Source: Prolixibacteraceae bacterium (GTDB taxonomy: Bacteria > Bacteroidota > Bacteroidia > Bacteroidales > Prolixibacteraceae). Taken from it: a DNA stretch of 31,993 nt. A program made the position numbers and the translations under genes. This document shows positions 26,239 through 31,993 of this stretch, piece after piece (the stretch's first letter is position 1; each line of letters opens with the position of its first letter). The stretch lies in assembly GCA_023228025.1 (NCBI GenBank), contig JALOCD010000048.1, positions 1 to 31,993 of the forward strand, given 5' to 3'. The notes under the pieces were generated by a model. The model did no database searches, was not told the DNA's origin, and saw only the letters and a list, made by a program, of their open reading frames with translations.

Positions 26239-27435
26239 TCAATGATCCACTGGCGTCTTCTTCCACGGTGGGAAGATCCACAGCAGAAACGCCAGGATAA
26301 AGAAGGGTACGATCAGCCAGATGCTGGCCATCAGGAAGCCCTCCGAACCTATCAGCGATAGCTTAAAGCTGGTAAAGCCCAGAAAGCTTTTGGAGAATAA
26401 CTGACCACCGATCACAACGTTCCAGCGCATGAAGAAAATCCCTATCAGTACCAGGATGCCTGTAATCAGGTAGAGGGTTTTCCGTAGCGTCTCTTTGGGC
26501 TTGTAAAACTGTAGTATTCCCAGTGTTGCAAGCGGCAACAACATACCGATACCTATCTGCATGACCAAAAGGGTAAATTTCAGGTGTCCGGACATCAGCA
26601 GTGAAATGATCTCGAACGACTCTTCTGCTTCGTAAAAACGGTGAATCTGGTCGAGCGATTCCATCGTAAAGTCGATGATGATAATGTAAAACAGGTACTT
26701 GGCGATGGTGTCAAGGCACAGCATGTCAATTTTCTGTTTTCGGACATAGTTGATCACGATAAACAATACCATCACCAACGCAATCCCGGATACCATGGCC
26801 GAGAAGAGGAAGATAATCGGCATCATTACCGTCGACCACCAGGGGTTTGCCTTGATCGATCCAAAGATAAATCCCACGTAGCCGTGAAGCAGAAAGGCGG
26901 AGGGAATACCGAGTACCGTCACAATGTAGCCAAGTTTGCTGTCGAGTTTCAGCGATTTGGGCGAGATATCGTCACTGCCCAAAGCAAGCGCCTTGTACAT
27001 CCATTTTTTAAATCCTGAGGATTCCCTGGCCCAAAGTACCAGGTCGTAGCGATAGTCAAACCATATTTCAAGCAGCAATACGATCATCAAATACCAGAGA
27101 TAGACAAACCCGAATATGGCCATTGCCGATGTCAGATGCGGTGTTATCATGATCTCCCATGCCCTAAGTGGCTGACCAAGGTGAAAGATCAGCGGCATGG
27201 TTGCCACCAGCAAAAAGGCGAATGAAGTTAAAAGGGCAATCACATAGGTAGGTTTCAGCGATTTTACGTTAAAAACCCGCTCCAGTGATGCCAGGATAAA
27301 GGCTCCGGCCACCAGTCCGGTGATAAAAGGGTACAAAACGATCAGTATGGACCAGCTGAGCTCAATTTCGTTCGGATAGATGAATCCATCTACCTTCGAC
27401 AATGCCTGATATAAATTTTCAAATTCCGGATTCAT
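26239..27435 (-). CDS. NrfD/PsrC-family quinone-interacting membrane subunit (DsrP-like)
   Basis: This 398-aa membrane protein has 9-10 hydrophobic segments and belongs to the NrfD/PsrC family, which exchanges electrons between menaquinone and a periplasmic Fe-S protein. Diagnostic parts are the first helix region YPFITGLVAGAFILASLERV, then FHLGQPLRAWEI, and RWNVVIGGQLFSKS at about 337-350, a form I associate with DsrP/HmeB-type members. The start is one base after the Fe-S gene (gap of 1 bp between 27435 and 27437). No catalytic molybdopterin subunit lies in the window, so the physiological partner is unknown. Confidence 0.9.
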   Translation of the reverse strand: MNPEFENLYQALSKVDGFIYPNEIELSWSILIVLYPFITGLVAGAFILASLERVFNVKSLKPTYVIALLTSFAFLLVATMPLIFHLGQPLRAWEIMITPHLTSAMAIFGFVYLWYLMIVLLLEIWFDYRYDLVLWARESSGFKKWMYKALALGSDDISPKSLKLDSKLGYIVTVLGIPSAFLLHGYVGFIFGSIKANPWWSTVMMPIIFLFSAMVSGIALVMVLFIVINYVRKQKIDMLCLDTIAKYLFYIIIIDFTMESLDQIHRFYEAEESFEIISLLMSGHLKFTLLVMQIGIGMLLPLATLGILQFYKPKETLRKTLYLITGILVLIGIFFMRWNVVIGGQLFSKSFLGFTSFKLSLIGSEGFLMASIWLIVPFFILAFLLWIFPPWKKTPVDH

Positions 27436-27436
27436 A

Positions 27437-28204
27437 TTATCTTACCTCCTGATTTAATGCGTTGTAATACAATTTGCTACCTGTGTTCAAATGTGGTTTG
27501 AGGACATACACATTTTTTGTGCGGATGAATTTTGAAATGGCGCTTTCGGGATCGTTCAGATCGCCCGAGATGCGTGCCTTGGTTGGACAGTTGTCCATAC
27601 AGGCAGGATTCAACCCTTTTTTCACGCGGTGAAAGCAGAGGGTACATTTGTCGACCACACGCTTCTCAGGATGGAAGTACCGGCAGCCATAAGGGCATGC
27701 CTGGATGCAATATTTACACCCGATACAGAATTTCTCGTCAACCAGAACGATTCCCTCTTCGGTCTCGAAGGTTGCCCCAACCGGACAAACCTGAACGCAG
27801 GGGGATTTGGCGCAGTGGTTGCACATCTTGGGAACGAAGAAGCTCTTTTCGATCTCCTCGGCCGGGACAGACTGGGTAAACCCGTCGATGCCGCCATTGG
27901 GGGAGACAACTTTGAGCGTTCCGTCTTTCTTGATGGTGTACTGTTCGACCCAACTTCTGAAGAAGAAAGGCTCCTGGGGTACATCGTTCTCTATTTTGCA
28001 GGTTTTGGCGCAGGTTCCGCAGCCGATACATTTTTCAATGTCGATGGCTATTCCGTACCAGGGGCCTTTTGTATTGCGTTTTACTGCTGCGAACAATACA
28101 GCATCAAAAGCAGGCAGGGTGGAGGCAGCAACCAATGTTCCGGCTGCGATCCCGGCATTCTTAAAGAAATTGCGACGGGATAAACTTGTTTTTTTCTCTG
28201 TCAT
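27437..28204 (-). CDS. Tat-exported ferredoxin-like protein with four [4Fe-4S] sites (NrfC/DsrO-like)
   Basis: This 255-aa protein has a Tat signal SRRNFFK (R10-R11) followed by a hydrophobic stretch to about residue 40. It carries four cysteine groups: C59-C62-C65-C69, C128-C131-C136-C140, C160-C163-C166-C170, and C187-C190-C202-C206. That is the pattern of the periplasmic electron-transfer subunits NrfC, PsrB and DsrO. The start is taken at 28204, which gives an ATGA overlap with the cytochrome gene; a longer reading from 28234 is possible but places ten extra residues before the Tat motif inside the upstream gene. It should pass electrons between the cytochrome and the NrfD-like membrane subunit. 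Confidence 0.92.
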   Translation of the reverse strand: MTEKKTSLSRRNFFKNAGIAAGTLVAASTLPAFDAVLFAAVKRNTKGPWYGIAIDIEKCIGCGTCAKTCKIENDVPQEPFFFRSWVEQYTIKKDGTLKVVSPNGGIDGFTQSVPAEEIEKSFFVPKMCNHCAKSPCVQVCPVGATFETEEGIVLVDEKFCIGCKYCIQACPYGCRYFHPEKRVVDKCTLCFHRVKKGLNPACMDNCPTKARISGDLNDPESAISKFIRTKNVYVLKPHLNTGSKLYYNALNQEVR

Positions 28205-28638
28205 GGCTGATGGGGATTGTGGCATTTGATGCAATTCTTTTCGGGGTGATGATCCTTAATGTTCACCTGTACAATGGCCTTTTCTGGTCTGGCCAGGTTG
28301 ATGGAGTGGCATTTGCCGCAAAATTCCCTCGAATCAGGTTTCATCAGTTTCTCGGTTTTGGGACTCGCGATGTGTTTGTAGGCAGCGCCATGACAACCTT
28401 CGCAGGAAAGGTCGCTGTGATAGCTCTCGCTCTTCATCGTAATGATGGTGTCGTGGCAACTGACACAACTACTGTTTCCTGTATAATGGACAGGAAGAGT
28501 CGCAATTTCAGCCATCGAATTTCCTCTGTAATGGCCGTACTGACCAAAAGAATCAGGAGTTAGCGCATGTTTGAGGAGTAAAAACAGGGAGACAATTACG
28601 ACCCCCGTCATAATTAAACGTTTGAGATGTAAAGGCAT
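28201..28638 (-). CDS. Membrane-anchored or exported tetraheme cytochrome c
   Basis: This 145-aa protein has an N-terminal hydrophobic segment (residues 9-22, LIMTGVVIVSLFLL) acting as anchor or signal. Four CxxCH heme c motifs follow at 58-62 (CVSCH), 79-83 (CEGCH), 107-111 (CGKCH) and 136-140 (CIKCH). Several other His residues (H51, H74, H89, H130) could serve as distal ligands. It is the first gene of the minus-strand operon and overlaps the Fe-S gene by four bases. Position and size recall DsrJ, which usually has three hemes; the fourth motif and the missing DsrM/K genes argue against a canonical Dsr complex, so I name it only as a tetraheme cytochrome. Confidence 0.9.
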   Translation of the reverse strand: MPLHLKRLIMTGVVIVSLFLLLKHALTPDSFGQYGHYRGNSMAEIATLPVHYTGNSSCVSCHDTIITMKSESYHSDLSCEGCHGAAYKHIASPKTEKLMKPDSREFCGKCHSINLARPEKAIVQVNIKDHHPEKNCIKCHNPHQP

Positions 28639-28678
28639 ACACTTAAAAATAGTTTAGAAGAATGGTTATACAACATTC

Positions 28679-28709
28679 CAAATATATAAATAAGTCAATA
28701 CAAAACAAA
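28679..28709 (-). promoter_or_regulatory. Bacteroidota-type promoter of the cytochrome operon
   Basis: On the minus strand, TTTG (28709-28706), a 19-base spacer and TATATTTG (28686-28679) match the Bacteroidota housekeeping promoter (TTTG about -33, TAnnTTTG about -7). Transcription would start near 28672, about 35 bases before the cytochrome ATG at 28638. The agreement in both boxes and spacing is the best promoter match I found in the window. Confidence 0.65.
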
Positions 28710-29062
28710 TAAATGACTGTAAATCAGGGTCTAAGAAGAATGATTCTAAATAAATGAGTCCACTCCGACAACTCATTTCCTGCCACAAAGTCACACAAAG
28801 GTTCACTAAGAATCATAATGCTGAAATCTAAATCTTTGTGAAACTTAGTGATTTAGTGACTTAGTGGCCTTCTTTGTTTTTTTGCATTTCTATGTAGACT
28901 CATAAATAGATTTGTGCAGATCTTGGATTGAACAACTTTTAAATACAAAGAGCACAAAGGATCGGTATAGTCACATTTAATTAAAATGAAACGACTGCTG
29001 GAAATTACCGTACAAGGAGTAACATTTTGTACATATTTCTGACTCGCATTAAATTCAAATTT
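28710..29062. other. Intergenic region between divergent genes, with an imperfect inverted repeat
   Basis: There is no plausible gene in this region. The stretch 28782-28868 is an imperfect inverted repeat with GCCACaaAGTCAC on the left and GTGACTtaGTGGC on the right, and CACAAAG/CTTTGTG words inside. Such CACAAAG-rich palindromes are frequent intergenic elements in Bacteroidota. A possible plus-strand -7 element TAGATTTG lies at 28907-28914 with TTTG at 28881-28884, but the spacer is 22 bases, somewhat long, so it is only a weak promoter candidate for the downstream gene. Confidence 0.5.
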
Positions 29063-29989
29063 ATGAAGCAAACGATACTCGGGTCGGGCGGCGCCATTGG
29101 GATACCGCTCGCCAAAGAGCTAAAAAATTACACCGATGATATCCGGCTTGTCAGCAGGAATCCAAAGGCTGTGAATGAGACAGACGAGCTCTATCCGCTC
29201 GATGTGAACGATCTGAGTCAACTGTCCGACGCCATCAAGGGGAGCGGTGTCGTCTATGTCACCATTGGTTTTGAATACAATATTGCCGTCTGGCGGAAAA
29301 TGTGGCCGCCTTTTATGAAGGCCGTTATCGAAGCATGTCAAACCCACGGGGCCAAACTGGTCTTTTTCGACAATGTGTATATGTACGCGGCCTCCGCAAT
29401 TCCGCATATGACTGAAGATTCACCCATGCAACCCCCAAGCCGCAAAGGCGCTGTCAGAAAAGAGGTTTACGACATGATCGCCAAAGCGGTGGAGGAGAAA
29501 AAACTGACGGCTTTGGTGGCGAGGGCCGCCGATTTTTACGGTCCCGACAACAGAAATAGTGTACTGGCAGAAATGGTAGTTAAAAACTTCCTGGCAGGAA
29601 AGAAGGCACAGTCCTTTGGCAATCCGGATACGATTCATACTTACACCTACACGCCTGATGCCGCGAAGGCCACGGCCCAGCTCGGTAACACCCCGGATGT
29701 CTACAACCAGGTATGGCATGTGCCAACTACCAAGGAGAAGATTACAGGCCAAAAATGGATCGCCCTTTTCGCCCGTGAGCTTGCCGTGGAACCGCGTGTG
29801 CAGCACATCCCCAACTGGATGCTAAGACTGATCGGGCTGTTTATGCCTGTGATGCGCGAATTTCCCGAGATGATGTACCAGTACGAACAGGACTATATCT
29901 TCGACAGCAGCAAATTCGAAAAAAGGTTCGGATGGTCGGCAACCAAACCAGTCGATGGAGTTAAGGCGATGGTGGAGGGGATGAGGTGA
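29063..29989 (+). CDS. NAD(P)-binding epimerase/NmrA-like protein
   Basis: This 308-aa Rossmann-fold protein begins MKQTILGSGGAIGIPLAKEL, with a GSGGAIG dinucleotide-binding loop at about 7-13, then RLVSRNPK after the second strand (specificity for NAD or NADP cannot be read), DV at about 49 and VYVTIG after the fourth strand. The middle has FFDNVYMYA and a C-terminal DFYGPDNRNS region typical of extended or atypical short-chain reductases. The usual YxxxK catalytic pair is not clear (a YDMIAK segment has a different spacing), so it may be a redox sensor or atypical epimerase. The start at 29063 is preferred over an in-frame ATG at 29027, which adds an unrelated hydrophobic dozen. It stands alone on the plus strand. 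Confidence 0.85.
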   Translation: MKQTILGSGGAIGIPLAKELKNYTDDIRLVSRNPKAVNETDELYPLDVNDLSQLSDAIKGSGVVYVTIGFEYNIAVWRKMWPPFMKAVIEACQTHGAKLVFFDNVYMYAASAIPHMTEDSPMQPPSRKGAVRKEVYDMIAKAVEEKKLTALVARAADFYGPDNRNSVLAEMVVKNFLAGKKAQSFGNPDTIHTYTYTPDAAKATAQLGNTPDVYNQVWHVPTTKEKITGQKWIALFARELAVEPRVQHIPNWMLRLIGLFMPVMREFPEMMYQYEQDYIFDSSKFEKRFGWSATKPVDGVKAMVEGMR

Positions 29990-30049
29990 TGTGTTGATGT
30001 GCTGATTTGATAATGTGATGATTAGCCAATGTGAAAATTGGAAAATGTG
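29990..30049 (+). repeat. Low-complexity GATGTG/AATGTG repeat tract
   Basis: Directly after the epimerase-like stop the sequence runs through GATGTG, GTGCTGATTTGATAATGTG and AATTGGAAAATGTG words. A related AAATTGGAAAATGTGG tract follows the last gene of the window (31914-31956). Both lie immediately 3' of plus-strand stop codons. Confidence 0.7.
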
Positions 30050-30138
30050 CCCTTCGACAAGCTCAGGGACCGGCGCTCTGGAAAATGAACCGTTAAGAAT
30101 ATGGGAAGATGAGACCGGTCCCTGAGCTTGTCGAAGGG
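30050..30138. repeat. REP-like 24-bp inverted repeat
   Basis: A perfect inverted repeat has arms at 30050-30073 and 30115-30138 with a 41-nt loop. The arm contains CCTTCGACAAGCTCAGGG, a word I know as a widespread REP-like palindrome half in many bacterial genomes. The right arm is followed by a short TCGAAGGG duplication. A third, partial copy (GAGCTTGTCGAAGGG) lies at 30650-30664, exactly at the junction where the truncated gene ends. Confidence 0.85.
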
Positions 30139-30167
30139 TCGAAGGGGGAAATGGATCTTTAATTTTG

Positions 30168-30175
30168 TATCTTTG
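30168..30175 (+). promoter_or_regulatory. Candidate -7 element, copy A leader
   Basis: TATCTTTG preceded by TTTTG fits the Bacteroidota TAnnTTTG -7 box. It is 346 bases before the ATG of the truncated gene. No TTTG lies 19-21 bases upstream, so the call rests on one box and on its conservation in the second copy. Confidence 0.4.
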
Positions 30176-30278
30176 AGGGGAGAGATGTTGGTGTAGACGA
30201 TTTATCTTACCGTTCATAAATATCCGGATAAAACAATTCTTTATCCGCTACGCGGAATAAGGTCGATCTTTTTCAATA

Positions 30279-30413
30279 TTTCTACAATACTGTATCCGCT
30301 ACGCGGAAGAGATATTATTGATGCTATTGTTTTACAGTATCTTACATTTATGTCTACCTTAAGTTAGTGGACAATGGATCGCTTTCCGCGTAGCGGATAC
30401 AGTATTGTAGAAA
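30279..30413 (+). repeat. Large stem-loop, copy A (30-bp arms, 75-nt loop)
   Basis: Perfectly complementary 30-base arms lie at 30279-30308 and 30384-30413. Each arm carries the smaller hairpin TCCGCTACGCGGA (5-bp stem, TAC loop; 30295-30307 and, inverted, 30385-30397). A further copy of that hairpin stands outside the stem at 30244-30256. Downstream, ACCTCGTAGAGGT (30436-30448) is another 5-bp stem with a 3-base loop. Confidence 0.9.
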
Positions 30414-30520
30414 AACAACCGCCAAAGACCATATTACCTCGTAGAGGTTAAAGGAAATTAGCCTTTTCATCGATTTTGAAATAACTTGCCGAACACCATT
30501 GATTATCAATAATTACTACC

Positions 30521-30679
30521 ATGAAGACATTCCTGACATTTTTCCTGACATTGTTTCTGGTTCTAACCTTTGCTCCCGGCTTTTCCCAGGATAAACCGGC
30601 TGCGAAAATATTCCGTTTGGAAACGAAGGACGGCAATGGCTATACCGGCGAGCTTGTCGAAGGGGGAAATGGATCTTAA
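30521..30679 (+). pseudogene. Truncated copy of the downstream exported-protein gene
   Basis: A 52-codon reading frame starts MKTFLTFFLTLFLVLTFAPG and matches the first 44 residues of the 291-aa protein at 31038-31913 (FSQDKP, KIFRLETKDGNGYTGE). It then runs into REP-like sequence encoding LVEGGNGS and a stop. The signal peptide and start region are intact, but the body of the protein is missing, so I call it a remnant of a duplication. It might still be transcribed, since its leader is complete. Confidence 0.88.
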
Positions 30680-30684
30680 TTTCG

Positions 30685-30692
30685 TACATTTG
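30685..30692 (+). promoter_or_regulatory. Candidate -7 element, copy B leader
   Basis: TACATTTG is at the same place in the second repeat unit as TATCTTTG in the first, again 346 bases before the ATG. The two variable bases of the TAnnTTTG box differ between the copies while the fixed bases are kept, which supports function. If used, it would create a 5' leader of roughly 340 nt that includes the large stem-loop. Confidence 0.42.
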
Positions 30693-30795
30693 TGCAAAGA
30701 GATTTTGGTGCGGACATTATATTTTAGTAATCATTAATGTCCGGTTAAAACAGTACTTTATCCGCTACGCGGAATAGGATCGATCTTTTTCAATA

Positions 30796-30930
30796 TTTCT
30801 ACAAAACTGTATCCGCTACGCGGAAGAGAATTTGGTGAGGTCGTTGTATTACAGCACCATATGTTCATTTGTGACGTAAATTAGAGGACAAACAAGTGCT
30901 TTCCGCGTAGCGGATACAGTTTTGTAGAAA
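30796..30930 (+). repeat. Large stem-loop, copy B (30-bp arms, 75-nt loop)
   Basis: Perfect 30-base arms lie at 30796-30825 and 30901-30930 with a 75-nt loop, the same geometry as copy A. The only arm difference from copy A is T to A at 30805 and A to T at its pairing partner 30921, which keeps the base pair. The small hairpin TCCGCTACGCGGA recurs at 30761-30773, 30812-30824 and, inverted, 30902-30914; ACCTCGTAGAGGT is at 30953-30965. Confidence 0.9.
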
Positions 30931-31037
30931 AACAACCACCAAAGGCCACTTTACCTCGTAGAGGTTAAAGAAATTTAGCATTTTCATCGATTTTGGAATA
31001 ATTTGCCGAACACTTTTGATTATCAATTACTATTACC

Positions 31038-31913
31038 ATGAAAACTATCCTGACATTTTTCCTGACATTGTTTTTGGTTCTATCCTTTACCTGCGGCTTT
31101 TCCCAGGATAAGCCGGTTTCGAAAATATTTCGATTGGAAACGAAGGACGGCAACGGCTACACTGGCGAGGTTGTTGCAAGTGATTCGACAAAGGTTCTTT
31201 TCAGGTCACAGAAGCTGGGCGATCTGACCATCTTGCAGAAGGATATCAAATCCATGGTGGCAGTCGACAGCAAACAGTTGAAGGACGGCAAATTTTGGTT
31301 TGCGAATCCGCAGTCGACCCGCTATTTCTTTTCGCCCAATGGCTATGGGTTAAAGAAAGGGGAGGGCTATTACCAGAATATCTGGGTACTCATGAACTCG
31401 TTTGCTGTCGGAATCAACGACTACGTTTCGGTTGGCGGCGGACTAATTCCGGCCTTCCTCTTTGCCGGCGCCTCGACACCTGCCTGGGTTACTGCCAAAG
31501 TATCCATTCCGGTATCCAAAGATAAGTTCAACTTGGGGGCCGGCGCTCTTGCCGGAAGTGTCCTTGGCGAGTCCAATACAGGCTTTGGTATTTTTTACGG
31601 GTTGGCAACTGTCGGTTCAAGGGACAAAAATATTAGTTTGGGCGTTGGCTATGGTTTTGCCGGAGGATCCGTTGCAAATGCCCCCATGATCAACCTAACA
31701 GGGATGTACCGGGTCGGACCACGCAGCTACTTGCTTACCGAAAACTACTTTTTTGCAGGTGCTGATGGCGCGGTGATTCTCATGGTTGGCGCCAGGCAAA
31801 TCATCCGGGAGGCAGGACTGGATTACGGACTGATGATCCCTGCCGGTGGTGGGATTGGCAGTCTGGTGGCAGTACCGTGGTTGGGGATTACGATACCGTT
31901 TGGGAGAAGATGA
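31038..31913 (+). CDS. Exported protein of unknown function, 291 aa, possibly outer-membrane
   Basis: The protein starts with a signal peptide (MKTILTFFLTLFLVLSFTCG; likely cut in GFS-QDKP; not a good lipobox although a Cys is present). Residues 30-75 (FRLETKDGNGYTGEVVASDS, VLFRSQKLGDLTILQKDIKS) look like a small SH3-like beta domain seen in Bacteroidota envelope proteins. From about 85 on there are repeated Gly-rich amphipathic strands (GYGLKKGEGYYQ, VSVGGGLIPAFLFAG, NLGAGALAGSVLG, GVGYGFAGGS, GLMIPAGGGIG) that suggest a beta barrel or surface protein. I do not recognise a named family. Its upstream leader is the second copy of the tandem duplication. Confidence 0.82.
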   Translation: MKTILTFFLTLFLVLSFTCGFSQDKPVSKIFRLETKDGNGYTGEVVASDSTKVLFRSQKLGDLTILQKDIKSMVAVDSKQLKDGKFWFANPQSTRYFFSPNGYGLKKGEGYYQNIWVLMNSFAVGINDYVSVGGGLIPAFLFAGASTPAWVTAKVSIPVSKDKFNLGAGALAGSVLGESNTGFGIFYGLATVGSRDKNISLGVGYGFAGGSVANAPMINLTGMYRVGPRSYLLTENYFFAGADGAVILMVGARQIIREAGLDYGLMIPAGGGIGSLVAVPWLGITIPFGRR

Positions 31914-31956
31914 GAAAATGTGGAAATTGGAAAATGTGGAAATGTGGAAATGTGGG
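31914..31956 (+). repeat. Low-complexity AAATGTGG repeat tract
   Basis: After the stop of the exported-protein gene the sequence repeats GAAAATGTGG, AAATTGG and AAATGTGG units. It resembles the tract at 29990-30049. The remaining bases to 31993 show no feature. Confidence 0.65.
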
Positions 31957-31993
31957 CAGTTGTCCAGAGTGGAGTCAGGACTAGGACGACTGG

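Larger units (their letters stand above)
30124..31169 (+). repeat. Tandem duplication of a leader plus gene start (unit about 517-526 bp)
   Basis: Two direct copies run from the GAGCTTGTCGAAGG word (30124 and 30650) through a leader to codon 44 of an exported-protein gene (ending about 30652 and at 31169). After an 8-base and a 1-base length difference near the start, positions match at a constant offset of 517. The 132 bp of coding sequence are about 87% identical, the stem arms 58 of 60, and the loop about 64%. The first copy is cut off at GAG, shared by the gene (GGCGAG) and the REP-like word (GAGCTTG), so the junction lies in microhomology. Confidence 0.9.

Noticed and set aside
29990..31037. 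Possible degenerate insertion sequence
   Set aside because: No transposase fragment, terminal inverted repeats or target duplication is visible; the repeats are better explained as REP-like elements and a tandem duplication.
30448..31153. Two similar 62-codon minus-strand frames at 30448-30636 and 30965-31153
   Set aside because: They resemble each other only because they lie antisense to the duplicated gene start; no independent coding signal is seen.
1..31993. CRISPR array, tRNA or rRNA genes
   Set aside because: No regularly spaced direct repeats with unique spacers, and no recognisable tRNA or rRNA sequence, were seen; the direct repeats present are AT-rich spacers and a two-copy duplication.

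Overview
The window looks like a chromosomal segment of a member of the Bacteroidota. The evidence is the gene content (a Bacteroidota-style extracellular contractile injection system with a DUF5908 gene and a DUF4255/Pvc16 gene), a promoter matching the TTTG-N19-TAnnTTTG consensus of that phylum, weak Shine-Dalgarno sequences, and AT-rich spacer repeats of a kind common in these genomes. I cannot name the genus. No rRNA, tRNA or CRISPR array was seen.

Region 1 (1-907) is the 3' part of a phage-type tail sheath gene that is cut by the window edge. It is followed by 476 bp of AT-rich non-coding DNA.

Region 2 (1384-24501) is one long plus-strand array, mostly with 1-30 bp gaps or short overlaps, that encodes an essentially complete extracellular contractile injection system (eCIS; Afp/PVC/MAC family). 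In order it holds: Pvc16-type terminator (DUF4255), an unrecognised 337-aa beta-rich protein, sheath, two tube proteins, a 53-aa DUF5908 protein, LysM spike adaptor, VgrG-like spike, PAAR tip, gp25-like wedge, two large baseplate proteins (Pvc11 and Pvc12 types), a 958-aa fibre-position protein, tape measure, AAA+ ATPase, a 1130-aa putative cargo ending in an RGH-type DNA/RNA nuclease domain, and a GH46 chitosanase-like enzyme. The likely logic is that sheath and tube assemble on the baseplate to the length set by the tape measure. The spike and PAAR form the puncturing tip. The ATPase acts in assembly or loading. The nuclease protein, and possibly the GH46 enzyme, are payload.

Region 3 (24482-28709) is convergent. 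A perfect 76-bp palindrome that acts as a two-way terminator separates the eCIS array from a minus-strand operon: tetraheme cytochrome c, Tat-exported four-cluster ferredoxin, NrfD/PsrC-type quinone-interacting membrane protein, and a DUF2339 membrane protein. The first three resemble a DsrJ-O-P or Nrf-type electron-transfer module. A near-consensus promoter precedes it.

Region 4 (28710-31993) is repeat-rich and gene-poor. It has an NAD-binding epimerase/NmrA-like gene, a REP-like 24-bp inverted repeat, and a roughly 517-bp tandem duplication. The duplication carries a long leader with a 30-bp-arm stem-loop plus the first 44 codons of an exported protein gene. The first gene copy is a 52-codon remnant and the second is full length (291 aa). 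The two stem-loops differ at one base in each arm, and those two changes compensate each other, while their 75-nt loops are only about 64% identical. This is the most unusual non-coding signal in the window.
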